Source of the DNA: a virus
Length of the DNA: 60,144 nt
Direction: 5' to 3' (one strand)
Virus record (IMG/VR): IMGVR_UViG_3300025632_000016
Span: 1-60,144 of that record
Of the stretch, positions 34,954-41,676 are shown in pieces. Position 1 is the first letter of the stretch; each line of letters starts with the position of its first letter. The notes under the pieces were generated by a model, which saw nothing but the letters and a program-made list of their open reading frames with translations, made no database searches and was not told the origin of the DNA. The position numbers and the translations under genes are program-made.

Positions 34954-35076
34954 TTAAATTAATCCTATAAATTCCGCCATCCCACGAAGGACAGTATAAA
35001 TAAACCCTATAATAACTCCCCAAGCTAATGCTCCTAATGAAGCAAGCATTAACCAATATATAAATTTGTATATCAT
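34954..35076 (-). CDS. Small membrane protein
   Basis: 40 residues, nearly all one or two hydrophobic helices (LASLGALAWGVIIGFIYTVL). ATGA overlap with the upstream gene supports it. Unknown role at the host membrane. Confidence 0.6.
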   Translation of the reverse strand: MIYKFIYWLMLASLGALAWGVIIGFIYTVLRGMAEFIGLI

Positions 35077-35264
35077 ATCTCTTTTTTTAATTGTTTAAGC
35101 GTTTTAATTACTTCTTTATACTCACATACCAAATCCATTTGTTTAGCCGTTAAAGCTACTCCTAAATCGCTGTGAGCTGTTAATTCTTTTGCTCCTTTCC
35201 GTTCTAATTCTTCTTTCAATATCATCCCTTCTGCAATGATAAGTGTAATATTTTGTTTTAGCAT
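35073..35264 (-). CDS. Unknown early protein
   Basis: 63 residues from ATG 35264, which follows an A-rich leader (AATTAAAAAA); an ATG at 35294 would add ten residues. Helical, Lys/Glu/Leu-rich, probably coiled coil. Confidence 0.6.
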   Translation of the reverse strand: MLKQNITLIIAEGMILKEELERKGAKELTAHSDLGVALTAKQMDLVCEYKEVIKTLKQLKKEI

Positions 35265-35310
35265 TTTTTTAATTGTTAAATAATTACCATACACTCAGCG
35301 TTATCCGCAA

Positions 35311-35496
35311 TTAGAACAAATGATTTTCCACACATTCATAAACAAAGGCGCTATCCTCATTTAATTCATCTAATTGCTCGTCAGTCATTGGTTTTCCATT
35401 ATAGTCCGCACTTGCTATAAATGCGTCACAAAAATCTGGATAGTCTTTAGTGTCTATTCCATCTACTTCAATGTTGTCAATTTTTTTATAGTCCAT
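35311..35496 (-). CDS. Conserved small acidic protein
   Basis: 61 residues from ATG 35496. The block DGIDTKDYPDFCDAFIASAD followed by MTDEQLDELNED and FVYE recurs in small proteins of many phages and bacteria (recalled). Function unknown. The longer reading from 35568 would add a membrane-like stretch that overlaps the preceding small gene. Confidence 0.7.
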   Translation of the reverse strand: MDYKKIDNIEVDGIDTKDYPDFCDAFIASADYNGKPMTDEQLDELNEDSAFVYECVENHLF

Positions 35497-35555
35497 TTTT
35501 AAATAAATTAAAAGCGCACAACAATGTATAAAATTAATGCGCTTGGTTCTAAAGG

Positions 35556-35639
35556 TTATAATAAACACAAACTTATTGCAATAAATCCACCTACCAAAAT
35601 AATAAATGTTAAAATGCTTAATGCGTTAAATGTTTTCAT
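35556..35639 (-). CDS. Very small membrane protein
   Basis: 27 residues, one hydrophobic helix (ILTFIILVGGFIAISLCLL). ATGA overlap with the upstream gene. Confidence 0.5.
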   Translation of the reverse strand: MKTFNALSILTFIILVGGFIAISLCLL

Positions 35640-35917
35640 AAATCTATTTCTAATGTTTCACCATCAACTTTTATTATTGTGTAAATTCCTTCTTCTAATT
35701 CGTCTGAGGTTAAATAAAACCTTCCTTTTTTTGATAGTTTCTTTAATGTTCCAGCGAAATTTAAAGAGGGTTTCTCTATATAAATAATTCCATCGTTGCA
35801 ATACACATTAAATTCTTTGCCGAAGTTAGGATTATCATTTAACCAATCATCACAATTTTCTAGGTATATATACCAGCCATTAAAATGTTGATTGTGTTTA
35901 GTAATTCTTGCTTTCAT
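35636..35917 (-). CDS. Unknown early protein
   Basis: 93 residues, beta-rich (WYIYLENCDDW, EFNVYCNDGIIYIEKP). No family recognised. ATGA-coupled to the following small membrane protein. Confidence 0.6.
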   Translation of the reverse strand: MKARITKHNQHFNGWYIYLENCDDWLNDNPNFGKEFNVYCNDGIIYIEKPSLNFAGTLKKLSKKGRFYLTSDELEEGIYTIIKVDGETLEIDL

Positions 35918-35919
35918 TT

Positions 35920-36099
35920 TTAATCCTCCAATATTTTAAACTCATCTGAAATATAAATGCAGTTATCTATTTTACAAATTCCTTTCTCTTTAAATTGCTC
36001 AAACTTTTCTTTACTAGGGTTTACATAAAAATAAAACTCTTGCAAATTAGTTTCCCTATCTTTTGTATAGGTTACGATGCTTGATATATTAGGACTCAT
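35920..36099 (-). CDS. Unknown early protein
   Basis: 59 residues (MSPNISSIVTYTKDRETN...), ATG 36099, TAA 35920-35922, closely packed between two genes. Aromatic and Lys-rich. Unknown. Confidence 0.65.
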   Translation of the reverse strand: MSPNISSIVTYTKDRETNLQEFYFYVNPSKEKFEQFKEKGICKIDNCIYISDEFKILED

Positions 36100-36103
36100 A
36101 ATC

Positions 36104-36553
36104 TTACTTATTTTTATAGTTTCTAAATTTCATTTGAGCGTATGCAATTTTCTGTTGATACGTCCCACCACCTTGACCTGCTGGTAGCTGTATTTCTTTG
36201 CTATTTTCACAGTCCCAAATAGCTAACTGACCATTAAGCATACCTTGAGTCCAAGCCTTTTCTAAGCTATCTATATTTATACTTAAATCTAAGTAAATGT
36301 TATTGTCACTTTGCCAAGCCCCAATAAATATGTTATCATTTATTTCTATGTCTCTAGCGTGTTTAAGAATGTACCCCGTTAAAACTTCTTTTGTTAGTCT
36401 TTTAGATATTTCCTCACACCCATCTAAGCTAACCATATAGCCTTTATTTGGATTCATTAACCCCGTGTTATAGTTATAACTACATCCGCCATCTTTAGCT
36501 ACATTATCACAAAAATTAACTAAAGTTCCTCTTCTATTATTCAATTCGTTCAT
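36104..36553 (-). CDS. Unknown early protein
   Basis: 149 residues. NTGLMNPNKGYMVSLDGCEE suggests a compact globular fold; the second half has Trp/Asp patches and ends in a basic helix. First gene after the promoter at 36582. Not recognised. Confidence 0.65.
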   Translation of the reverse strand: MNELNNRRGTLVNFCDNVAKDGGCSYNYNTGLMNPNKGYMVSLDGCEEISKRLTKEVLTGYILKHARDIEINDNIFIGAWQSDNNIYLDLSINIDSLEKAWTQGMLNGQLAIWDCENSKEIQLPAGQGGGTYQQKIAYAQMKFRNYKNK

Positions 36554-36581
36554 TTTGTTTTATTTTTAAAGTTTAATTGTT

Positions 36582-36589
36582 CAAATATA
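36582..36589 (-). promoter_or_regulatory. Leftward TAnnTTTG -7 box
   Basis: TATATTTG on the minus strand, 28 bases before the ATG at 36553; heads the unit running to about 34528. Confidence 0.65.
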
Positions 36590-36667
36590 TTATTATCTTA
36601 ATCCTAATCCAATCTAAGTTTGTTAATTTATTAAAACGGAACATCTGCATATTGTCTTAATTCTCTA

Positions 36668-36793
36668 TTAGCCCTCAACCCCCTCGCACCTAATTAAACG
36701 TTCTATCTCGGTTTTAAGGTCTTGCTTTTTAGCTTCTGACCAGCTTAAAGTATCTATTAAGCTGACTATTATTTTAAGAATTTTACTATTCAT
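36668..36793 (-). CDS. Small protein, apparently frameshifted in a run of five G
   Basis: 41 residues as read (MNSKILKIIVSLIDTLSW... to TAA 36668-36670). Dropping one G from the GGGGG run (minus strand) fuses it to LRANRELRQYADVPF with a stop at 36631-36633, giving a 53-residue protein with the DVPF-type tip seen on small replication-associated phage proteins. A sequencing indel in the homopolymer is the simplest explanation; slippage or decay remain possible. Confidence 0.55.
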   Translation of the reverse strand: MNSKILKIIVSLIDTLSWSEAKKQDLKTEIERLIRCEGVEG

Positions 36794-36819
36794 TTTGTTT
36801 TGTTTTAAAATTAATTATT

Positions 36820-36827
36820 CAAATGTA
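36820..36827 (-). promoter_or_regulatory. Leftward TAnnTTTG -7 box
   Basis: TACATTTG on the minus strand, 26 bases before the ATG at 36793. Confidence 0.6.
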
Positions 36828-36861
36828 GTTTAATTGTTTTACTTGTTAGTGTTAATTAGTG

Positions 36862-37524
36862 TTAATAACCCGTTGCCGCTGAATAAGGATAAACCTCTTC
36901 TTTGGTTTCTTTATTTATAAAGCATTGCTTTGATTCGTTTAATTCGTATCTATCATCATCATCTATTGTGTAAAAATCATCAAATGTTTCTTGGTTGCTA
37001 TTGTCGTAAAAGTCAACCGACCAACCTATAAAAAAATAGTCAGGGTCGTTAACTTTGAATACTTGCGTACTAGTGTAACCGCCTCTAATATCTGCGCCTT
37101 GATGTAATTGAAACAAGCAATATACATCACCGTTAAACCCTATTAATTGGTATTGAAAATCTTGAGAAAGGTCGTTTTCGCTGTTATAAGTATTGTTTGG
37201 TTCACTTGAGCATAAATAACCATTAACATCTAATTCAAACGCCTCAGAAAGTACATCAAACGCCTCACCAACCCAAAAATAAGATTTGCTCAATTTGCGA
37301 TTAAACATAGCCGTCACATCATCACATTCAAACATCGTATTCATATAAACATGAATAGGAATAGTTGCCCCGTATTCGTCTAATTTTACATCATCATTAA
37401 AGTCTAGCTTTCTTTTTTGATTCCTTTGCCAATGCCTGCCGTTTTCGCCGCCGCTGTCGCACATTGCTTTACCCGTTGATGTTTGCATTAATTTCTCAAT
37501 CTTTTTCTGTATGTAAGTTTTCAT
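36862..37524 (-). CDS. Conserved phage protein with a DSGG-GR-WQRN motif
   Basis: 220 residues from ATG 37524, which follows the -7 box at 37553 by 28 bases; the longer reading to 37605 runs through the promoter. The block AMCDSGGENGRHWQRN near residue 22 is the conserved part; the rest is acidic and aromatic, ending YSAATGY. The same motif occurs in hypothetical proteins of other phages (recalled). Function unknown. Confidence 0.7.
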   Translation of the reverse strand: MKTYIQKKIEKLMQTSTGKAMCDSGGENGRHWQRNQKRKLDFNDDVKLDEYGATIPIHVYMNTMFECDDVTAMFNRKLSKSYFWVGEAFDVLSEAFELDVNGYLCSSEPNNTYNSENDLSQDFQYQLIGFNGDVYCLFQLHQGADIRGGYTSTQVFKVNDPDYFFIGWSVDFYDNSNQETFDDFYTIDDDDRYELNESKQCFINKETKEEVYPYSAATGY

Positions 37525-37552
37525 AATTATATATTTTAATTGTTTACGAATG

Positions 37553-37560
37553 CAAACATA
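37553..37560 (-). promoter_or_regulatory. Leftward TATGTTTG -7 box
   Basis: Matches TAnnTTTG on the minus strand, 28 bases before the chosen ATG at 37524. Confidence 0.6.
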
Positions 37561-37605
37561 TAGCATCACTTCTAACCTCACAAATATTTTAACATTCGTT
37601 AACAT

Positions 37606-38094
37606 AATAAATACCTAACTATCTGTTATTCAATTGGTTTATATTCTAAACTATAATTATTAGGGTAATAACTATATAAATTGAAAGAAATAAACAACTA
37701 TTCTAGATAATTAAATATTGTTTTACAGCATACTCTACTTAACATAATGTACTGAACATAGGACAAAATAATTATATTCTTTGATGTGGTTAAATATTGT
37801 ATTTGGTTTGAATGTGAGTGTTTTGTGTGTGTGGGTTTATACCCTATTTAAACTTAAACACATCAACAAAACAAAAAAACTTTTACCACCTATATAAGGT
37901 CGTCACAAAAGTCAAAACTCAAAACCTTCTACAGACCAATGACAGCATAGGTTTGACGGTTATTTTTAAAATATGCGTGACTATTTTAGCCCCTCGAAAT
38001 AGTCATCGTGTCAAATATTAGATAGTGAATAAGAGGTTTTTTGACGGGTTTAAATTTGTATTGGTTATAATGTATGGACAGAAAGTTTAGCGCA
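37606..38094. other. 490-bp non-coding A/T-rich region, origin candidate
   Basis: No convincing gene on either strand. It holds very A/T-rich DNA (37606-37800), two similar TTAAATATTGT stretches, several TTTGACGG/GTCA motifs, and a perfect 9-bp hairpin TGACTATTT/AAATAGTCA (37978-38005). It lies between a terminator and a promoter. The layout would suit a replication origin or a regulatory RNA. Confidence 0.4.
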
Positions 38095-38095
38095 T

Positions 38096-38128
38096 AAAAA
38101 AACCCTGCTAAATTAATAGCAGGGTTTA
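38096..38128 (-). terminator. Strong leftward terminator
   Basis: Minus strand AAACCCTGCTA, 6-base loop, TAGCAGGGTTT followed by a T-run: a perfect 11-bp stem. It ends the unit that finishes with the gene at 38150. Confidence 0.9.
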
Positions 38129-38149
38129 AATTGTTTTGTTCGGTTAAAA

Positions 38150-38362
38150 TTACATCGGTTTAAAATGGTATAAATTTTTAGTAAACCAACTTCTGTTTAC
38201 TTCTAAATTTCTCATATTGGGAAGGACATCAAAAACGTGGCAAAATAAACAATCATTTATGGATAGTTCATTTTTGTTTAATTCAAACCTTTCTTTTGGA
38301 TACAATTCTAGTAATGGCTTGTTAAATATTCCTTTTTTGTAATTTGTTACTAATACTTTCAT
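38150..38362 (-). CDS. Unknown early protein
   Basis: 70 residues, mixed alpha/beta, two Cys (CLFCHVFD). Followed by a strong terminator. Unknown. Confidence 0.6.
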   Translation of the reverse strand: MKVLVTNYKKGIFNKPLLELYPKERFELNKNELSINDCLFCHVFDVLPNMRNLEVNRSWFTKNLYHFKPM

Positions 38363-38367
38363 AATTC

Positions 38368-38574
38368 CTATCTGTTTAAACTGTTAAATTTTGCTGTAAT
38401 TACTTCTTTGTAAAGGATAGTATCAAACCTATCCCAATGTGCCTTGTATGCGTCTATTTTAGCTTCATTACAAGCATTTACTAGCTTGTTAGTCGCTCGC
38501 TTGCTTTTGTACTTCAAGACCTTTGTATTAGGTCTGAAGCCAAATGTTAACGGATTGCCTTTTGAATTTGTCAT
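38368..38574 (-). CDS. Unknown basic early protein
   Basis: 68 residues, Lys/Arg/Asn-rich (KVLKYKSKRATNKLVNAC). Possibly nucleic-acid binding. Unknown family. Confidence 0.6.
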   Translation of the reverse strand: MTNSKGNPLTFGFRPNTKVLKYKSKRATNKLVNACNEAKIDAYKAHWDRFDTILYKEVITAKFNSLNR

Positions 38575-38586
38575 CTTGTTTAGTAT

Positions 38587-38829
38587 TTAATTAGTATGAT
38601 ATTTTATCGCATTTGATTGCAGTCTCCAGTTAGCCGCTTTGCCATTTTTAATATCAATCCAAAACAGTAAAGCCATTGGCTTATATAGCCTATTCATTCC
38701 CTTATGCTCTTCTGATATTTGCTGCATCCTATCTTTAAGAATTACACCTTTTGGCGTATGTAAATTTAGCCCTTTGTCAATTTTGAAAAACTCTCCTTGT
38801 ATTGCCGTTGTACAAATTATTTCACTCAT
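38587..38829 (-). CDS. Unknown early protein
   Basis: 80 residues from ATG 38829 (MSEIICTTAIQGEFFKID...). The 23 residues of the longer reading would be encoded by the tRNA-like sequence, and the typical A-rich leader (TTTAAAACAAGTAAAT) sits right before 38829, so the shorter start is preferred. Unknown function. Confidence 0.65.
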   Translation of the reverse strand: MSEIICTTAIQGEFFKIDKGLNLHTPKGVILKDRMQQISEEHKGMNRLYKPMALLFWIDIKNGKAANWRLQSNAIKYHTN

Positions 38830-38847
38830 ATTTACTTGTTTTAAATT

Positions 38848-38907
38848 AGTAGCGCTGCGGGAATCGAACCCGCTTGAACCGTTTGATTCATTAACCATTG
38901 GCGCTCC
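38848..38907 (-). tRNA. tRNA-like remnant: T-arm and acceptor stem
   Basis: The minus strand has a perfect T-arm GCGGG-TTCGATT-CCCGC (38857-38873) and flanking acceptor-like pairing AGCGC/GCGCT (38901-38905 with 38851-38855). Between them lie only about 26 bases, too few for normal D and anticodon arms; a 5-bp stem TGAAT/GTTCA with a 6-base loop is possible. It is about 60 bases long, so either a degenerate tRNA gene, a D-armless tRNA-like RNA, or a captured tRNA 3' half such as an attachment site. Confidence 0.4.
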
Positions 38908-38916
38908 TTATGCATC

Positions 38917-39168
38917 TTAGTCTAAGTATATCTGCCTGCTTTCGATTGCTTGGACTAAGTAGTCTTCTAGGCTTTCGTTATCCGCGTCAAGCCTAATGTG
39001 CGCCCAATTTGAACGGTTGTTTAAGTGTCCGTGTCCTATTTCTACGCCATCGTATTCAATGTTAAACCTATCGCTTTCTATATCTTTTTGCGTGGTTCTA
39101 ATTACTGCTAACTTTTCAGGATTAACTGTTTCTGTTACTGTAACCGTTTTTGTAATCTCTATTTTCAT
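38917..39168 (-). CDS. Unknown early protein
   Basis: 83 residues from ATG 39168, preceded by an A/T-rich leader. Thr/Val-rich beta start (ITKTVTVTETVNPEKLAVI), then FNIEYDGVEIGHGHLNNRSNW. Unknown. Confidence 0.6.
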   Translation of the reverse strand: MKIEITKTVTVTETVNPEKLAVIRTTQKDIESDRFNIEYDGVEIGHGHLNNRSNWAHIRLDADNESLEDYLVQAIESRQIYLD

Positions 39169-39188
39169 AATATATAGTTTTAAATTAC

Positions 39189-39209
39189 CCCCGCACAATA
39201 TGCGCGGGG
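39189..39209. repeat. GC-rich intergenic hairpin
   Basis: CCCCGC (39189-39194) pairs with GCGGGG (39204-39209). On the plus strand it is followed by CTTTGTTTTT, on the minus strand by an A/T-rich leader. It sits between two leftward genes and could moderate read-through; orientation as a terminator is ambiguous. Confidence 0.5.
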
Positions 39210-39217
39210 CTTTGTTT

Positions 39218-39499
39218 TTAGTGTTCTATTTTACAAGTTAGCTCAACCACCGTTGCCACATCACTACCTTCAAAGAATGTTCTACATAGCGTGATTATGT
39301 TATAAGTTCTAGAATATTGCGTTTGTAAATTATCAAAGGTCACTTGCTCACCTTTTGAATTTGCCGCCGTACTTATTGAATCCAGCATATTTAACGCTAT
39401 TGAGCAATCTATATCGCTCAATATTACATTGCCATTTAGTTCAACATTGATAGCTCTTCCCTTCGCTATGGCCTTAAATGCTTTGTTTAATTCGTTCAT
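39218..39499 (-). CDS. Unknown early protein
   Basis: 93 residues with one helical and one beta part (AKGRAINVELNGNVILSD). First gene after the promoter and operator-like hairpin at 39520-39550. Unknown. Confidence 0.6.
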   Translation of the reverse strand: MNELNKAFKAIAKGRAINVELNGNVILSDIDCSIALNMLDSISTAANSKGEQVTFDNLQTQYSRTYNIITLCRTFFEGSDVATVVELTCKIEH

Positions 39500-39519
39500 G
39501 TCTATTGTATTAAATTGTA

Positions 39520-39550
39520 GTATCCAATAGCGGATACCGAGACAAATATA
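39520..39550 (-). promoter_or_regulatory. Leftward promoter with adjacent hairpin operator
   Basis: -7 box TATATTTG (minus strand, 39543-39550) is followed just downstream by GTATCC-GCTATT-GGATAC, a perfect 6-bp inverted repeat (39520-39537) that would form the first hairpin of the mRNA or bind a regulator. Confidence 0.55.
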
Positions 39551-39659
39551 TGTTTAACTTTAAAGATAAATTGATATGTTCATTTGTTAAAAATTGTTAA
39601 AGCCAATAATAGCAAGGGATACAGAAGGAATAAATATATATACAAATATATTAATTGAT

Positions 39660-39800
39660 ATGTCAACAATGTAGTGCTGGTAGTTAGGTTTTTGAGGTCG
39701 GAATGTTGACCCCCTCGGTTGGCTAATTCGGGTTTGGCTTGTTGGAGCTGGCGGGGGTTGGACTATATATTATACCCCACTCCCGTACTCATACAACTTT
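39660..39800. other. Non-coding block rich in G on the plus strand
   Basis: No gene in 39552-39825. Within it, about 39675-39765 is far richer in G than the rest of the phage, with repeated GG pairs and a GGGGG run (39730-39761) that could form a two-layer G-quadruplex. GTCAACA and TGTTGAC arms (about 39662 and 39705) could form a long hairpin. Function unknown. Confidence 0.4.
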
Positions 39801-39825
39801 TTTAAAATTATTTTTTTATATGTTT

Positions 39826-40125
39826 TCATAGTTCTTTTATAATTCTCATTCTATCCGCTAGTACCCAAGTTCCTCCTTGAGATTTTGGTCTATTGTATAG
39901 ATAGAATCTATGAACCTCTACCTCTACCCATACTCTACCTTTCTCTGATAGATGTGGGGCTTTTGGTTCTAGTGTACAGTGCCATCCTTTTCTTTCTTTG
40001 AATCCTTTTGTGGGATGGTTTTCCGCCTCTAGCCATTCGCCTATGGGTATTCTACTTTTTTTGTTTATGAATAACGGAGATAGGCTACCGTCTTTCATTT
40101 TTCTTACTAGTTTATATGCTTTCAT
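39826..40125 (-). CDS. Conserved phage protein of unknown function
   Basis: 99 residues. DGSLSPLFINKKSRIPIGEW, a LEAENHPTKGF-ERKGWHCT segment, then KAPHLSEKGRVWVEVEV and QGGTWVLADRM are blocks of a widely conserved small phage protein (recalled). It has its own promoter at 40130, with a leader of only a few bases. Role unknown. Confidence 0.75.
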   Translation of the reverse strand: MKAYKLVRKMKDGSLSPLFINKKSRIPIGEWLEAENHPTKGFKERKGWHCTLEPKAPHLSEKGRVWVEVEVHRFYLYNRPKSQGGTWVLADRMRIIKEL

Positions 40126-40129
40126 AATT

Positions 40130-40137
40130 CAAATATA
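40130..40137 (-). promoter_or_regulatory. Leftward TAnnTTTG -7 box, near-leaderless
   Basis: TATATTTG on the minus strand, four bases before the ATG at 40125. Confidence 0.6.
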
Positions 40138-40181
40138 TATAATTAAGTAAGTGACTTATGTTAAATAAGCTTAAATACCCC

Positions 40182-40305
40182 CTCTACACACACAAAATTT
40201 AAATTATTTTTCTTACACATCTACATACATACAAAATTTTGAACCTCCATCTACATACAAAATTAAAATACATTTATTTCAGCAGTACCTCTACATTCAC
40301 GCAAC
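40182..40305. repeat. Four spaced direct repeats (iteron-like)
   Basis: Copies of the pattern TCTACATACAAAATT at 40182-40200, 40218-40240, 40248-40265 and a weaker one at 40287-40305, spaced by about 30 bases. They fill the whole gap upstream of the 40130 promoter. Such arrays serve as initiator-binding iterons or regulator sites. Confidence 0.65.
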
Positions 40306-40309
40306 TTTT

Positions 40310-40654
40310 TTAAAATAAATCTTTCACTGGTAGTAGTATTCCTTTTGATGAATTGCTATCTCCACCTCTTTTGTCACGGTTTGTATTTAGATGCTTTCTA
40401 CATAGTTTCTTTAGGGTGGTTGACGGGAGGATTATGAGTGTTTCTTGTATTGCTATGCAGTAGTATTTAGCTTCTGATGTTGCTATTCCTGATGGCCTTC
40501 CTCTTGATTGGTATTCTATGAATATATTTCCTGTTTTGTGTGCTTGTAGGTCTGTTTTAACTTCTATTTTTTCATTTTGAAGGATGTTAGCTAGTTCTTT
40601 TTCTTTTATTTGCCCTACCTTTAAGTCGTATTTGAAGTCTGAGTTATATTCCAT
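40310..40654 (-). CDS. PD-(D/E)XK-type nuclease-like protein
   Basis: 114 residues. DLKVGQIKEKELANIL provides the early Glu; KIEVKTDLQAHKTGNIFIEY gives E-x-K and a following strand; SRGRPSGIATSEAKYY completes a pattern I recall from small phage nucleases related to resolvases and restriction enzymes. Divergent from the HTH regulator gene, with an operator-like inverted repeat between them. Confidence 0.65.
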   Translation of the reverse strand: MEYNSDFKYDLKVGQIKEKELANILQNEKIEVKTDLQAHKTGNIFIEYQSRGRPSGIATSEAKYYCIAIQETLIILPSTTLKKLCRKHLNTNRDKRGGDSNSSKGILLPVKDLF

Positions 40655-40684
40655 TGTTTAGCGGCAAAAATTAAACTGAATACA

Positions 40685-40746
40685 TTAGCTGTATTTGAAT
40701 GTAGCGTTTATAATATATAATATCCTATTCTTTTTCATACAGCTAA
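40685..40746. promoter_or_regulatory. Inverted repeat between divergent genes (operator candidate)
   Basis: TTAGCTGTAT (40685-40694) and its exact complement ATACAGCTAA (40737-40746) lie 42 bases apart in the 177-bp gap between the leftward nuclease and the rightward HTH regulator. About four helical turns separate the half-sites, suitable for looping. Confidence 0.55.
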
Positions 40747-40814
40747 AGTAATTAATTATTCTATTCGCATATGTTAATAGGTGTTATTATATTTTTAGTA
40801 CACCCTAGTTTGAG

Positions 40815-40822
40815 TATATTTG
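40815..40822 (+). promoter_or_regulatory. TAnnTTTG -7 box for the HTH regulator
   Basis: TATATTTG; nine bases separate it from the ATG at 40832. It excludes the alternative ATG at 40820, which overlaps the box. Confidence 0.65.
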
Positions 40823-40831
40823 TTTTTAAAT

Positions 40832-41266
40832 ATGGATGATGTTAAATTAAATACAAGCTGGTCTGATGATGACCTATCTTCATTGTGTAGGATAGAGAAT
40901 CATAAGATTGTAAAGGATAGGGACTCTAATTACAGGTGGTATCACAAGTTGGGTGGCGTTTGGGGGGTTCATAGTATATGGGTGTTTGATGATTACAGGA
41001 AGCCTTCTGCTTATTTACATTTTTGGCTTGCTATGTGGTTAAAGGAGCTTAGACAGCGAGAATGCCGTGCTATTAGGCTAAGGACATCTAAGAATAGGAA
41101 AGCTAGGTTAATTAAGAAGAGTTTAAGGAAGGCTATGGTTAATAAGATTTTGGAGTTGAATAAATTATTTCCAGAATATTCTAAGCAGGAGTTGGCGAAT
41201 GAGTTGGACGTTAGCTTGAGTACGGTGCAAAGAGCCTTAAAGAGGCAAAACAAAAAAGCCCAGTAG
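40832..41266 (+). CDS. Helix-turn-helix regulator, the only rightward gene in the early arm
   Basis: 144 residues from ATG 40832. The N-terminal half has Trp-rich sequence (WYHKLGGVWGVHSIWVFDDY); a Lys/Arg stretch follows (residues 75-100), and the C-terminus carries an HTH: FPEYSKQELANELDVSLSTV. It is divergent from the nuclease gene and faces the tandem decamer repeats at 41307. Likely regulator of the early/late choice, binding the inverted repeat upstream; inferred from position. Confidence 0.7.
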   Translation: MDDVKLNTSWSDDDLSSLCRIENHKIVKDRDSNYRWYHKLGGVWGVHSIWVFDDYRKPSAYLHFWLAMWLKELRQRECRAIRLRTSKNRKARLIKKSLRKAMVNKILELNKLFPEYSKQELANELDVSLSTVQRALKRQNKKAQ

Positions 41267-41306
41267 TTAACCGAGCCTTTTTATATTCATTTCTTAAACT
41301 TTTTTT

Positions 41307-41343
41307 CGTATCATTATCGTATCTTATCGTATCTTATCGTATC
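41307..41343. repeat. Tandem 10-bp repeats, TCGTATCTTA
   Basis: CGTATCATTATCGTATCTTATCG and a further ATCTTATCG give three to four tandem decamers between two converging genes. TTATCG is repeated on one strand with one helical turn spacing, which suits cooperative protein binding; a weak resemblance to DnaA boxes (TTATC) is noted. Confidence 0.6.
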
Positions 41344-41344
41344 G

Positions 41345-41584
41345 CTACCATCTCCACCAATAATTACCATCCTCTAGTTCATTCTTATGCTTATCCTTGA
41401 TAGTCATTATATCTAAGCCCCGTATAGCTGTTACGTCATCTACTTCTATAACAGCAGACACATCGCCACAACATTGCTTATGTAGCTGTATTTTACCCCA
41501 TCCTGCGAGTTTTATGGTGTATTTTATAGAGTCTATCTCCACCGTATCTCCTACGGAGTATAATATGTCTTTGTGTAGTTTCAT
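41345..41584 (-). CDS. Unknown early protein
   Basis: 79 residues, beta-rich (VGDTVEIDSIKYTIKLAGWG), ending NYWWRW. Two adjacent Cys. Possibly SH3-like barrel by pattern, function unknown. Confidence 0.6.
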   Translation of the reverse strand: MKLHKDILYSVGDTVEIDSIKYTIKLAGWGKIQLHKQCCGDVSAVIEVDDVTAIRGLDIMTIKDKHKNELEDGNYWWRW

Positions 41585-41586
41585 AA

Positions 41587-41664
41587 TTATTTCTTTGTGT
41601 TTTGCGGGTAATTTACCAATATAATCTCACTTAATTCATAAGCGTGTTTAGAGCCATCTATCAT
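41587..41664 (-). CDS. Possible 25-residue protein
   Basis: ATG 41664 to TAA 41587-41589 (MIDGSKHAYELSEIIL...), fitting exactly between two genes. No other evidence. Confidence 0.35.
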   Translation of the reverse strand: MIDGSKHAYELSEIILVNYPQNTKK

Positions 41665-41676
41665 TATTATCATCCA

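Noticed and set aside
37818-38021. 67-codon plus-strand frame in the central gap
   Set aside because: Composition is like translated non-coding A/T-rich DNA; no promoter or coupling, and it covers the hairpin at 37978.
41307-41343. CRISPR-like repeats
   Set aside because: Ten-base direct repeats without spacers; no CRISPR architecture anywhere in the window.
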